This document shows, piece after piece, positions 1 through 11,690 of a stretch of 64,000 nucleotides of DNA; the stretch's first letter is position 1, and every line of letters starts with the position of its first letter. The notes under the pieces were generated by a model, which saw nothing but the letters and a program-made list of their open reading frames with translations, did not search any database and was not told the origin of the DNA. Source of the DNA: Sipunculus nudus (Eukaryota > Annelida > Sipuncula > Golfingiida > Sipunculidae); the NCBI GenBank assembly GCA_026874595.1, contig CM049308.1:22795867-22859866 (forward strand). The letters run 5' to 3'. The position numbers and the translations under genes were made by a program.

Positions 1-1075
1 GATGACGTTTTATGCATGTATATTCACCTTTTGGGGCTGTTTTAACTTGCTAAGTTTTGTATTTTAAATTCTTGTCACGCACTCATCTCCACTGGTAGAA
101 CAAGATAAGAAATCTGAAGATTACCTGTATCTGCTGATAAAACTTATCTGGTTTTGATAAGGAAGGGGTGATACTGTTATCAGTGTGACAGACACCGTAA
201 GTGTCTTTGTACATCGATTATCACAATCATTTCGTCTGCCCATCCACTCTTACTATAAGTCATATATTATCTCGCAAACTGTATTGGATTAATTAGTTGC
301 TTTCATTGATATCTCTTTGCCTTTGGAGTATGCATAGTTGAAAGTTAAATGTGATAAATAAGATTTAATTATGAGAACGAGTGCTGGTTAAATCAGACCT
401 TCACAAAGCCCTTAATATATACAGGTGTAGTTTGGCTTATCAGGTGATAGTAACATCTTCACCATGTCTTATCAGCTAACTGTCCCCTTGAGGACACATC
501 AGGGATGCAGGACAGTGTTAAGATGTATGATATTGCAGTCCTTATCATCATGCTGTATATGAGTAAATTGTTATGTGAAATATATATTGGCACTCTTCGT
601 TGTATTTGAGTTTGCATTATTTGAAAGTAAATCATTCGGGACAAAGAACATATGATTGATAATAAGCCCTTTAAAAGTGATAAGATTAAGATTATTTATT
701 TGAAGTTTCCCAACAAATACAGTAAACCTGTCCAAACTAAGATATTAAAACTTAAATATTGTGAACAACTGAAAACTAAAATTAAGTTAAATCAAAACTA
801 AATTATTAGTTCATTACTTCAGATTTATTACATGTCAATATACATAAGTTGTGAATGAATTTGTACTTATCACAAATGACTGGAAACATTTTTATAATAA
901 ATTTAAGTCTTTTAATTATGTTTCTATACACAGGTATAGTTAATCACATAGACAGATTCAGAGTTAGACCAGGTGTCTTAATTGTATTCAGATCTCAGAA
1001 CTAGCTCATGACCATGTGTATACATTAAATTGTGCAGTTTTTATACATCTGTTTATGATGGCATATGTAATATGG
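1..1075. other. AT-rich unique DNA, no gene seen
   Basis: No coding region, RNA gene or clear repeat is visible. The sequence is AT-rich with stop codons in every frame. The only long open frame (minus strand, 459-644) starts at TTG and resembles no protein I know. Confidence 0.6.
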
Positions 1076-1330
1076 TATACCCATGGGGATCCATCTGTCC
1101 TTCCATTATCTTTTAGTGTTGCTGCAATAATGAGGTCAAAGGTCACCAGATAGGTGGCACTGTGATGACTTACCCAAAATTTTATGGATATTTGTACAAC
1201 TCCTTATAGATATTAGTCAAGAAAGTTTCTCACCTAAATTTAATTAATGGCTAAATTTATTCACACATATTTAATGAGGTCAGAGGTAAGAACACGGGTG
1301 TATTATGCACATTTCAGTGCTCTGGTCACT
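1076..1330 (+). mobile_element. Degenerate copy of a Helitron-like repeat family (partial)
   Basis: The copy starts with a small foldback, TATACCCATGGGGATCC, followed by a 'CCATCTGTCC' stretch. It then carries the phrases 'aatgaggtcaaaggtcaccag' (as TGAGGTCAAAGGTCACCAG) and 'tttctcaccta'. The same phrases occur in the same order at 24909-25442, so the two are copies of one family. The tail near 1319-1330 (TGCTCTGGTCACT) is a decayed form of the GCTCTTGTT tail of the other copy. No coding capacity is seen. The family assignment is inference from layout. Confidence 0.5.
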
Positions 1331-1770
1331 TAACATTTAAAAATACCTGCTCTGAGACCCCTTGACATGTACATTTTCTAAAAGCTGACAATATGCTCTA
1401 AATTATGGTGTATGAAAATTTTGGAATTTCCAAAACTGGTTGTTTAAATCTAGGTTTTAAAATATTTTAAACAAGTTTAGGAATTTGACTAAAAGAGAAT
1501 ATTTATTCCAGCATACCTGTTGCAAATATGGAATATTCTCAGGTTAATTTAATGTTTTGAACCATTAATCATTATTGGCTTAGAAATATTGGTTTGAAAT
1601 TAAAGTAATCAAAATTTGAATTAAATTGTAAAATAGAAACTAGTTTTGGGAAATTCTTAAGTTTCTATAAATCACATTGTACAGATAATTTTTAGCTTTA
1701 TGAATATGTATTTAAAACGTTTAACCTTTATTAATTTTTAAATGTATTGTTAAAATAGTTATTATAACTA
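1331..1770. other. AT-rich unique DNA, nothing recognised
   Basis: This stretch is AT-rich with many TTTAAA-type words. I see no open frame of note, no repeat structure and no RNA gene. Confidence 0.5.
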
Positions 1771-1964
1771 AGCAAGGCACTCTCCCTACCTCAGGTGGTG
1801 CCATGTGGTAGTGTCTGAGGTGGAGGAAACCCGAGAACCCGGTGAAAACCACCAACCTTGGACGGGTCACTACAACTCACTCTCAGAGAGGTGCTTGGGA
1901 TTGAACTCATGTCACCAGGGGGCAGAGCTGAGCATTTTATCCCTCGACTGTCCAGGCCATGTGG
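1771..1964 (-). mobile_element. tRNA-derived SINE-like element, minus strand
   Basis: Read on the minus strand, the copy begins with an A-box-like TGGCCTGGACAGTCGAGG (around 1943-1960) and a B-box-like AGTTCAATCC (about 1897-1907). These are the spacing and words of a tRNA-type internal promoter. Downstream is a body with the phrase 'ggttttcaccgggttctcgg' and then 'tttcctccacc', which resembles conserved central domains of metazoan SINEs. I cannot say which named superfamily. The short open frames on both strands here are translations of the repeat and not genes. Confidence 0.55.
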
Positions 1965-2159
1965 TTTCAGGGCAACAGTATATGTAATGTTTAAGGAAAA
2001 CTTAAACTGCATTTAAACACACTCTTAATTAACCCATTCACACCAGATTGTTTAAAACCCAGGTTTAAATAAAATATATATTTGGTTCAGATTATTTTTA
2101 AAATAAAAAATAGGTCTGTGTATTCATTCCCTTGAAACTGAATAATGCTTACTGTAACC

Positions 2160-2455
2160 AGCTTCCATGTTCTATCTATAAGGAACAGGACTCAAAGCTG
2201 GGATTTCTTGAGATTGAATCTCAGCTGTGTTGATGAGATTTTACATGGTAAGTCCCCACCCAGGGTGAGTGCTAGGCAGGCTTAATGGGGAGACTGTTCC
2301 AAAAAGTTTTGTATCACTCACAAACGAGTGCACCTTTCAGGGGTTCATAAGAGTTATGACAGCAATGGGGATGACAAACACCCAAGACCTGCAAGAGGGG
2401 ACCCCTGAGCCTGGTTGACACCATGATGATCAGGTTTAAGCCCCTGTCACGTAGT
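2160..2455 (+). mobile_element. SINE-like repeat, family B, plus strand
   Basis: This is a diverged copy of the sequence at 27035-27290, which lies in the opposite orientation. Shared phrases in the same order are 'tgaatctcag', 'gggagactgt', 'gtatcactcacaaac', 'agtgc-ccttt', 'acacccaagacc' and 'gagcctggttga'. A B-box-like GATTGAATCTC lies near 2211. The presence of two copies in opposite orientations supports an interspersed element. No coding capacity is seen. Confidence 0.55.
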
Positions 2456-2978
2456 CCAAAACTTGAAGAGAATTCTACCAATGCATATAGTAGGCCTACT
2501 TAGTTAAGCATGCATTTAACAAAGGAGGCAGTTTCCTGCACCCAAAAAAATCTGGAAAAAAAAACTTACTGTATAAACTGGGGAATAACGAAGGCTTGCT
2601 CTATAAAAAATGGAGTGAGCCAGATATCTGACCAAGCAATTTTTTGTTCAGCAACAATGCTGATGTTTAAATGGAAAATAAGTCATCTTTTTTGGTAAAT
2701 GAATAAAAATATTACTTTGTCTGTTCAACAATAAATTTCTTTTCAATGATTTTTTTTGTACATGAACATCTATCATATATAAAACTGCTCTGTGTTTCTC
2801 TTAATTTGTCGTTGAAGGTCTGTAGAAGTAGACAGGTATTATATGTGATTAATTAAACTTTTGTCTGCTTTATATGGGGCTGGCTTATATTGTTAGGACT
2901 TTTCTATTTAATTTCTGTTCTGTTTTCATTTAGAAGACTTAATTGATATAAATCATAAAAAATATACTGAGCAACTGT
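2456..2978. other. AT-rich unique DNA, nothing recognised
   Basis: The interval has short A and T runs and no convincing frame. It ends directly at the left terminus of the transposon at 2979. Confidence 0.5.
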
Positions 2979-4542
2979 TTACCGTAGATCCGCGTTTTGC
3001 CGCCGCACGTCGTCTAATGGCCGCACCCGATGTTCGTAAAATATCTGGAAGGTTCCTTCACTGGAGTAAAAAATTCCCAAAACCTTACTTAATGGCCGCA
3101 CCACATTCTCACCACGTTCCATTGCCGGGTGGTGTATGGGAACACAACGAAAAAAGGTATTCTGAAACGCTTGGCTGCAGCTAGGAACGCAGCGCTATGC
3201 TGTTTTGTGGTCAGGCATAACAGTTTTGGGAAACAGTTGCAACTGTGTATGTTGCTTGGCTTGCTAATTAATTAATTTAATTAATTTGTTTAACAGCCTG
3301 ATCTACCCGATTAGATTAGATGACAATTAGTTTTGTTTATGACGACTCATCCAAGACGAATCCTAGTAGGGCCACGGAATCAATTTGACACATCACTGAA
3401 TGCCGGAGAATCTTTCGCCTTTAACTTAGGCCAATTAAAGTTCAATGGCACATTAAAGCATTGTGTGGGACGACGGTAATTTTAATATTATTTAGACATT
3501 ATACATCGTCGGTCATTTAACAAAAACACATTTAAATAAACGAAATCCGCATCGGTGATCATATTGCCAGAACACATCGGGTTGTGCTGCTCATAACATA
3601 TGCAAAATGGTGTCCGAACCGGCAAAACATGCCACATAAAATGATTACGGAACTAGCGGGCCTTGTGGTACCTTGCGCCTTTACCCTGGCAAATTAAACT
3701 TTAATGGGACATCAAAGCCAACGGTTCTCTTTGTGATGATTTTTTTTCATCTAAATTCATTCAACTATACAACGTCGGTCAATTAACAACCTTGACCAAA
3801 CCTTTCAATAAACGAATCCCGCGTCGATGTTCGCACAGCCTGTACGCGTATTCCCAGGGTCGTGCTAATCATAATATATGCACACTGGTACCCAAGCCGT
3901 CTGCTAGCAAAACGTGCCATATTAGAAGTTTTCGGAACTAGCTTGTGAGGTTATGACCTTTGAGCGCCATCTATTGACAATGTGATGAAGGAAGAAGTAT
4001 CTGAACGTGAACGCAATTTTAATTACCGAAGAACGTATGGTCTTTGGTTATCTTTTGTTTTACAGTTTATTTTAAAAGAAATGATATGTTAAAAAATAAT
4101 ATTTTACCGGTATTGCAGCCATACTCAAATATAGGTACAACCGTTAGTATGGTTAGAGTGCATTATTGGGCGAGTGGATCTCGATCTTTTAACAATCATT
4201 GCGTGAAAATGGCCGTGGTTTATAACTGACTCATAAAAAAAATATAATACATATATAAGCCTGTCAAAAATATCAATTTTACATCTTATAAAATTAATAA
4301 CAAATAAAATTAATATACAAATATGCAGTATCATTAAATATACGTTCCTGGTAAACACTTCCTCCTTCTTCAACCTATTATCGCCCATTGCGCCTCGGCG
4401 GGCCGTCGAGTCTCTTTAACATGTTTGAATTTAGCTTAACCTGCGTTTTATAGCCGCATCCCTTGTCGAGAAATATCTGTCAGAATTTTCAACTGCAAGT
4501 CTTATTTTATGGCCGCGGCGGCAAAACGCGGATCTACGGTAA
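2979..4542. mobile_element. Non-autonomous DNA transposon with perfect 28-bp TIRs
   Basis: The left end 2979-3006 begins TTACCGTAGATCCGCG. The right end 4515-4542 is its exact reverse complement over 28 bp and ends CGCGGATCTACGGTAA. The element is 1564 bp, richer in CpG than its flanks, and has no transposase-like open frame. Motifs resembling ATGGCCGCACC recur just inside both ends. The interior has a diverged tandem duplication with a ~260-bp offset: CGCCTTTA occurs at 3416 and again at 3676, and GTCGGTCA at 3509 and GTCGGTC again at 3774. I find no exact target-site duplication, since the flanks read ...CAACTGT and TGACATT.... The terminal TTA/TAA bases leave the superfamily open (TTA- or TTAA-targeting families are possible). 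Confidence 0.8.
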
Positions 4543-4789
4543 TGACATTTTAGCTTGTTAGTTTTTGTGATTAAGAAACTGAACTGTAACATCTGCCAAA
4601 AAGATAACAATATTAGTAATACTGGAAAATAATTTTTGAGGGTAATATCATAGTATTTTATCATGGAGTTCAGAGGGGTAGAACATCTAAAGGGGCTTCA
4701 GAGCTGGATGCCCAGGGTTTGAATGTTCCTGATGTCTCAGAGAGGAAATCTCTATAAAACATTTGTCTGATATTTGCTGAAGTGTCCAG

Positions 4790-5259
4790 GCCTACCAAAC
4801 CACTCTTTTTTAAAAGAGTTGCTCTTTTTTTAAGGATTTTTTTTATCATCTTCAAGGTCAAATCAGCAGAAATAGAAAAATTTTGTTTACACTTTAACTT
4901 TTGATCCAATTTACATTTGTTTTTTTTAAATTTGATACCTGAAATGTTTCCACCAAAATCTCAGATGTCTTAAAAAACTGGTGACCTTGACCTTCATCTT
5001 CAATGTCAAATCAGCGGAAATAGACATTTTTTTAACACTAAAACTTTTGAATCACTCAGTATAATTTTGTGAAATTATATTCATAATTTGTTACTACCAA
5101 AAAGAAGATAAAAAATTGGTGACCTTGAACTTCATCTTCTAGGTCTAACCTTCAGAAGCCTACTATTCTTATGAACTTCAACATCTGAAGTAGCCCATAT
5201 TTTTCCCCCTAAAATATGGGATTGGAAAGGGGAGGGAAACATCAGCAAAATCATTCTAG
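4790..5259 (+). mobile_element. Helitron/HINE-like copy ending in CTAG
   Basis: The copy contains repeated phrases 'ggtgaccttgaccttcatct' and 'aaggtcaaatcagc', plus 'cttttgaat', which also make up the element at 55049-55463. It ends with a GGGGAGGGAAACATC terminus and a CATTCTAGTT tail, with CTAG at 5256-5259. The 55 kb copy ends in the same way (GGGGGGAGACATC, then CCATTCTAGT). The left end is not clear and is set from where the similarity begins. No coding capacity is seen. Confidence 0.6.
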
Positions 5260-6340
5260 TTGATTTTGATTCTGTTTGCCTTATCATTAGGGCTAGATAT
5301 TTCATGCAAAACAAAATGGGTTATGCAACCCCTATTAAGCATAAACTGCAACTGAGTTGTATGTGCAACTTTGTAATTTGTTCAAGTGTGTAGTAGCCAG
5401 GTGCCGACTGCAGACCACTGTCCAAAATCATAGAGGTTGATTACCTGTGACACGTGGCATGTCCAGTCACCTTTACAGGATTTTTATGAATTTCACACAT
5501 GCAAAGCAGTGATGTTATCATCTATTATTGAGAGGTATCCCAAAACTGGTGTTTTCCACCATGGTCCATGGTAGTGCACATGCTTTATCTGCTCTAGCGT
5601 ACTATAGATCTGTATAAATAAAACTCACTGGTGCATGAGGTCATAATGGGGTATTGAACTGTCAGATGATCTATGCTGTTTAAATATTTCATGTAAGTGC
5701 AGACATGCTCATACTTTTTTTACATGAAGTGTCCCTTTATTTGGCAGCCTCACTTTGGTGATTTAAGGAAGTTGGTCCATTTAAGTGTAAATAAAATGTA
5801 TGAAGAGATGTCAGACTTTATGAAATTATCGTTGAATTGTGATTATATAATACATTTTGTCAGTGATTAATGTTTCTTAGCCATATAAGTTATTTTAAGT
5901 TTATAGTTTCTTACTTATTTTTCCACCCCCCCCCCCCCCCCCCTCCCATTAGATTTGCATTTTATTGGAAAAAATCTATTTAAGAAATTTAGTAAAGTCA
6001 TAATATTTCAATAATTAGCTTTCTAGGGAATCTATTATTTTAAATGAAATGTGAGGTATAACTTTTGAACTTTGTGTAATGGGCAAAAGCTGTATACAGA
6101 CATATATAAAGGGGGAAAATCTTGAAATAAATTTTCCATTTGTTTGCTTATTTTGTTTTATTGATTTTATGAATGTATTAAATGTGATATTTAGTATTTT
6201 ATTTAGTATAGTTATGTTTTTTATTGATTTTCCATTAATTCATGCTTTAGAATTGTATATTCATGAAATATACATATGGGTTAGTCTTAAGTTCGCGTGT
6301 GGTTATGTGCACTGAAATACAGTGATAAAATGCTAATTTA
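5260..6340. other. AT-rich DNA with an 18-base poly-C run
   Basis: A C-run occupies 5926-5943. The rest is AT-rich. The open frame at 6079-6315 is a phenylalanine- and isoleucine-rich translation of AT-rich DNA and is not supported as a gene. Confidence 0.5.
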
Positions 6341-7260
6341 TGATGTGAACTTTTATGACAGGTTGCAGATTGGGGCCAGACAGTATTTATCACATATCAG
6401 GTGAATGTAAACATAATAGCATTTGGATGGACAGTGGAAAACAGGTGTATGTAAGGTGTATATGTGGAGATGTTCACATCTGTGCGATACATAAATCACA
6501 GGGGTGAGATGTAGTCGACCAATTGGACGACAGTCAGCAGAACAGTGGAACAAAAGCCCGCTGGTCAGAAAAGGGTCCCTGTACATTAATATTCACTAGC
6601 GGGAGTCCATCTCGTGGGTTTTTATTGCCGTTGAGTGGAAAGTGAGCCGTTCTCTGGTGTGGCCAGGGAAACCGCATAGACATTTGTGGTTGATGGATGT
6701 TTGATATATAGGCCGACCTGTGTGCGGTTGGCTATTGTTACTCTCACCTGTCCGAGGCAGGCTGCTGTAAACGTGGCCCACCACAAAAGGCCCGTCCAGT
6801 GCAGAAATGTGAGCTTCACCTGACCCAGTTATTGTTCATCAAATCACATTTGCATGGCTTGGAGGGGCCTCAAGACAACCAACAACAAGGGAGAGATAAG
6901 GGAGGCCGGACTGTGAACAGACCCTGCCAATAGTAACGTTGATTGGTTTCAGACCCCTTTTCCATGGCCCCTCTGCCTGTCTCTCTTACCATTGGTCCAT
7001 GCTGGCATTACACAGCTTACCTTACTTAATACTTAATTCTGCGTATTAACCAGGTGCGCTTTGATTTGTGCTGCGGGGGATGGAGTGGGTTAATGCTAAT
7101 TCAGGAATTGATGTATACTTTGATTGATCCTGTAGCTAATTCTTTACTATAGCATGTTTGACATCGTTAATAGATGCTCTCATTAGAATCCTTTAGTGGC
7201 TGTGATGTCATACTAGCTCTATGGTGTCATCTGCTATTTTTGTACTCCAGCTCATCTAAA
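6341..7260. other. GC-richer island, possible conserved non-coding DNA
   Basis: The base composition is clearly less AT-rich than the flanks and no repeat structure is seen. It holds 'gattggtttcag', an AATTCTGCGTATTAACC segment, a TCF/LEF-like CTTTGATTTG near 7061 and a GCTAATTCAGG. On the minus strand, 6819-6745 encodes a hydrophobic stretch followed by a strong splice-donor-like CAG|GTGAGAGT. However, the frame has no ATG and an upstream stop, so I do not call an exon. Conservation is a guess from composition. Confidence 0.3.
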
Positions 7261-7968
7261 AGCCGCAGCAAAAACTTAGTCCTTGCCAGATTTGTCAGAG
7301 GATCAATGTATATCATTGCAATACGATAAATTTATATCATTGCAATACAAGTCTCACTGTTTTTCCTTTTTCTTAAATAAAATAGATCTTTTTAAAGCCA
7401 GTACTTTAAAGTCATAGTAAACCTTCATAGTAATCTTTGAAATAAAATAGATATTTAATCTGTTAATATAAAATTCTGAATCTCTGATTTATTCTTGGTA
7501 ATTATATATAACTTACAATAATCATGAATAATGAGTTACAAAAAGCTCAGTTACTCTGTTGATTTCTTCATGCTTCTTTAATCCATATGTAAATCAGCGT
7601 TACCTCTGTATTTTCATTATGAATGATTTCAGAATGTTATGTCATTTTCTTATCTTAATCCTAATAAAATTACCAAACATATATATATAAAGCTGCATCT
7701 CAATAATTACAAAAATAAAAATAAACTGTAGTCAGGTTAATGGTAAAATTTGCAGTGGCAATTTCTCTCCATTACCTGGTTACAGTGCTCCTAGAACCAT
7801 ATTCTGAAGAGAGAAATGTGACCCAGGACTACTCTAACTCACATAAAGTAGCTGAAATCCAGCTATTCGCCTGCTTCATTTATAGATTGAACATTTGATT
7901 TCTAGCCTACTGTACACTGGATATATGACAATGAACTGTAGTTAATTCTTGATAAGAAAAATTCCTTT
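7261..7968. other. AT-rich unique DNA, nothing recognised
   Basis: A local duplication of 'tatatcattgcaatac' occurs at about 7308 and 7331. Otherwise this is AT-rich sequence with no gene seen. Confidence 0.5.
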
Positions 7969-8316
7969 AGGCCAAAAAAATAAAAGGTGTGGTTCTCAGG
8001 CACCACCTGGGTCCATTTAAAACCCCACATCAATTTTTTTTTTTAAATTCTTAATAGATATTTACAAATTATGAGCTCCAGCTGCTCGGACATTTCTTTC
8101 AAGAAGATAAAATCATACAATTTAGATAAAATTATCATTGTTATGGTGTGCTTTTACTTATTTAGCAAAATAAAAATGTTATTATCATGCTTTTCCCTTA
8201 TCATTTAACATTTTTATCGAAGAATACACAAAAATTAAAAATAAAATAACCACCTGCCCACATTAGTTTTGGGAAAAAAAATGCCTGAGAACCAATCCTT
8301 TTGTTTTTTTTTGGCT
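7969..8316. mobile_element. MITE with long terminal inverted repeats (copy 1)
   Basis: The left end AGGCCAAAAAAATAAAAGG is followed by 'tggttctcaggcac'. The right end carries 'tgcctgagaacca' and then a T-rich stretch ending TTTTTGGCT, so the two ends are inverted copies of about 30 bp. The interior is AT-rich and non-coding. A second copy lies at 37244-37543 and shares 'ttagcaaa', 'atgcttttccctgatca' (here decayed) and both ends. The target duplication is unclear. The superfamily cannot be assigned without the duplication. Confidence 0.75.
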
Positions 8317-8862
8317 TTACTGCCTCTGTGATGGATGTATGAGCATTTTTATTACAAACTGTTAGTAAACGTGATATACTTGCCCATGTTGACATAAATC
8401 CATCTGAATGGACAAGTTTTATTGCACACTAGCTCTTTTTTGGTTCGACCATGTGAAGAATACCTCGGGTTCTGTTTTGTCACTATAAGATGTCTTTTTA
8501 TGCACATGTTTGAATTACAATAAGTGACCATTTTGCCCCCCCCCCCCCCACCCCATGTTTTAGACACTTTAATATTACCATTAATATGCTGGGGCAGGAT
8601 AAGCTCTTTTTTGGCTAATTTTTATAAAAAGTCCAAGTAAAATCTTTGTAAACTCATAATATTTTCTTAATAAATTGGTATGATAATTTATAGGATAGGC
8701 ACATGGTCTGTGTGTGGCTCTGTCTGTTTGAATGAGGATGAAGGTTGTCATGCAGTTAGAATGAAATATTTTTATTTACTCTTCTTAATTTCAGGTTTCT
8801 TGGGAATGTCAACAGGCAATTATACAGAATTCACAGCCTGTCTTTAAGATTATCACATTTTT
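8317..8862. other. AT-rich unique DNA with poly-C run
   Basis: A C-run is at 8536-8549. A splice-acceptor-like 'ttcttaatttcag' ends near 8794, but no donor or sustained frame follows, so no exon is called. Confidence 0.4.
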
Positions 8863-11231
8863 AGCTCAGCTGACTGTAAGTCATCTGAGCGATAGCGATC
8901 ACTCTTTGTCCGTCGTCCGTCTGTCTAGCTGTCTGTCCGTCCGTCTGTCCGTTAACCAGGCACAAATCGTAACCGCTGGACCTAGAATCTTGTAACTTGA
9001 CATTCTGAGAGGTCCATGAAAAATCTCCTTGGAAACCAGAAATTGGGTCTCTGTTACCCATATCCTTTGAGCTATGGGGCCCCAAAATACCTCCCAGAAT
9101 AGTAAAAAATTTCATACAAAAACTTCAATTTCTCATTAACTGCATCACTGATGGTCATTTTTTTGGCATACATATTGATCATGAGATGTTCCATCAGTTC
9201 CTGCAGACTGGTGGTGCCACCTGTATTTTTCGATTTTTTACGATTTTTTTTCTCAATTTTTAAAATAGAAATTTTCATGACAAATACACATGTAAGGACC
9301 TTTTTCCAATGCCTGCAGATATTGGCCTGATTTTTGGTGTGTGGGCAGATAATGACCAGTTTCAGAAAGTGGGTTCGCATTTCGTCCCAGTGGACCTACT
9401 TTTGTACGTTTTACGGCTCCTTACCTTAGAAAATTTCATTAAAAATATAAATTTTCATGACAAATGCACATGTACAGACTTTTTTTCGCAATGCCTGCAG
9501 ATATTGGCCTGATTTTTGGTGTGTGTGGGCAGATAATGACAAGTTACAGATCGAGTTTGCGTTTCGTCCCTGTTGACCTACTTTTGTACGTTTTACGGCT
9601 CCTTAACTTAGAAAATTTCATGAAAAATATAAATTTTCATGACAAATACACATGTACGGACTTTTTTTCGCAATGCCTGCAGATTTTGGCCTGATTTTTG
9701 GTGTGTGGGCAGATATTGACCAGTTACAGATCGAGTTCATGCTTTGGCCTAGTTGACCTACTTTTGACCGTTTGACGGTGCTCTAACATAGAAAATTTCA
9801 TAAAAAAGTGCACATGTACGGACCTATTTTTTTCCAATGCCTGAAGATATGGGCCTGATTTTTGGTGTGTAGGCAGATAATGACCAGTTACAGATCAAGT
9901 TCTTGTTTTGTCTCAGTTGACCTACTTTTGACCATTTGACTGCCCCTTAACATAGAAAGTTTCACGAAAAATAGAAATTTTTATAACAAATGCATATGTA
10001 CCGACTTTTTTTCCTCAGTGCCTGCAGATACCACCCTGATTTTTTATGTGTGGGCAGATAATGACAGTTACAGATTGAGTTGGCATTTCATCCCAGTTGA
10101 CCTACTTTTGATTGTTTTACGGCTCCTAAACATAGAAAAATTTCATGAAAGACAGAAATTTTTATGGAAAATGCACATGTATGGACTTTTTTCACAGTGC
10201 CTGCAGATACTGGCCTGATTTTTGGTGTGTTGCTTGATAATGACCCGTAACAGATCGAGTATGCATTTTGCCCTTGTTGACCTACTTTTGACCATATGAC
10301 ACCTCCTGAACTTAAAAAATTTGTAAAAATTTAACAAATGTTTCTAATTTGCCCCATGCGGGGGCATTCGTGTCGTTCCGACACATCTGGTTTTCTCTAT
10401 TTTTGAGACCTTTAAAGATGTGGTTATCTGTCAACAGGGTACAAATCGTAACAACTGGACCTAGAATCTTCATTCTTGTCATGCAAGGAGGCCCATGAAA
10501 AGTGTCTGTGGAAACCTGAAATAAGGTCTCTGTTTCCCATATCCTTCAAGCTGTAGGACTCCGAAGTATCCCTCAGAATAATGAACAATGTGATACAAAA
10601 GCTGAATTATCTGAACAACTAATGCAGAGATCACCATGGTTCTTTGCATGGATATTGATTATGGAGTGTTTCATCAGTTTCTGCAGACTGGTGGTGCCAC
10701 CTATATTCGATTCAATTTTTCGAATTTTTTTCTCTATTTTTGAGACCTTTAAGGATGCTGTCATCTGTTAACGTGGCACAAATTGTAACAACTGGACCTA
10801 GAATCTTCATTCTTGTCATGCAAGGAGGCCGATGAAAAGTGTCTGTGGAAACCTGAAATTAGGTCTCTGTTACCCTTATCCTTCAAGCTATAGGACTCCA
10901 AACTATCCCTCAGAATAATGGAAAATTTGATTCAAAATCTGAAGTATCTGAACAACTAATGCAGAGATCACCATGATTCTTTGCATGGATATTGACCATT
11001 AAGTGTTTTTATTAGTTTCTGCAGACTGGTGGAGCCACCTGTATTTTTTTTAAAGTTTACGCATTTTTTCTCTATTTTTGAGATATATAAATACAGACAC
11101 AATCTTGGCCTGTTGGTTAATCTGTTTGATGCTTCAGTTGAATGTGTATATACTACCATTCAGGTGATAAAATTTCCTTTTATGAATCTCTTCCCAGTCA
11201 GCTGAGCGTCATGACCCATGGGTCACTTGTT
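8863..11231 (+). mobile_element. Helitron/HINE-like composite element with internal tandem repeats
   Basis: The 5' end is a hairpin, GCTCAGCTGACT-gta-AGTCATCTGAGC (one mismatch, 8864-8890), followed by GTCCGTC repeats. The exact inverse of the terminus, CAGTCAGCTGAGC, is at 11195-11207. It is followed by a 14-bp palindrome TGACCCATGGGTCA (11212-11225) and a CTTGTT tail. Asymmetric inverted termini with a 3' hairpin outside the right one are known for Helentron-associated (HINE/pearl-like) elements. Inside, a ~338-bp module recurs around 8950-9260, 10394-10730 and 10731-11068, and a 180-bp module repeats between the first and second. There is no replicase-helicase frame. The many short open frames here are shadows of the repeats. 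Confidence 0.7.
9310..10340. repeat. Six tandem ~180-bp modules inside the 8.9-11.2 kb element
   Basis: The phrase TGCCTGCAGAT (with variants) begins copies at 9310, 9492, 9674, 9838, 10019 and 10198, at intervals of 182, 182, 164, 181 and 179 bp. Each copy carries 'ctgatttttggtgtg', 'gttgacctactttt', 'gaaaatttcat' and 'gcacatgta'. The copies are 80-90% alike by eye. The array explains the similar open frames around 9309-10218. Confidence 0.8.
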
Positions 11232-11239
11232 CATTAGGT

Positions 11240-11690
11240 ATATTTTGTACACACCCTTTATACCCATATGCCTTACCCCCTTTTTACCCTTATGATCTTA
11301 TCCCCTATATACCAATATGATCTAACCCCTAAATACCCACATGATTTAAACCCCCCCCCCCCCCCCCCATATACCCATATGATCTTACCCCTAAATACCC
11401 ATATCTTATCCCCTATATACCCACATGATTTTACCCCCCATATACCCATATGATTGAACCCCAATATACCCACATGATTTTACCCCCCCCCCATATACCC
11501 ATATGATCATAACCCTTATATACCCATATGTTCTTACCCTCTTTATACCCATATAATTTCATCCTCTATATACCTATATAATCTTATCCCCCATATACCT
11601 ATATAATCTTATCCCCTATATACCTATATGAGCGAACCCTCTATAAACCCATATGAACTGACCTTCTGTGTACCCATATAATAACTAATA
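11240..11690. repeat. Short tandem repeat, ~21-22-bp unit, with poly-C
   Basis: Units resemble TATACCCATATGATCTTACC followed by a variable C-run. They contain NdeI-type CATATG words. About 20 units are present, with decay toward the right. One unit has expanded to an 18-base C-run at 11351-11368. The open frames on both strands here are repeat translations. Confidence 0.8.

Noticed and set aside
4708-4728. 20 of 21 bases shared with 61627-61647 (GATGCCCAGGGTTTG...)
   Set aside because: The match does not extend on either side. It could be chance or a fragment of an unknown repeat.
6745-6819. Signal-peptide-like minus-strand stretch (MKLTFLHWTGLLWW...) followed by CAG|GTGAGAGT
   Set aside because: The first codon is GTG, there is no in-frame ATG, and a TAA lies three codons upstream of it. 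The good donor word alone does not make an exon, and no acceptor is convincing.
9309-10218. Family of similar ~65-100-codon frames
   Set aside because: They are copies of the 180-bp tandem module of the Helitron-like element. Similarity comes from the repeat, and frames do not continue from one copy to the next.
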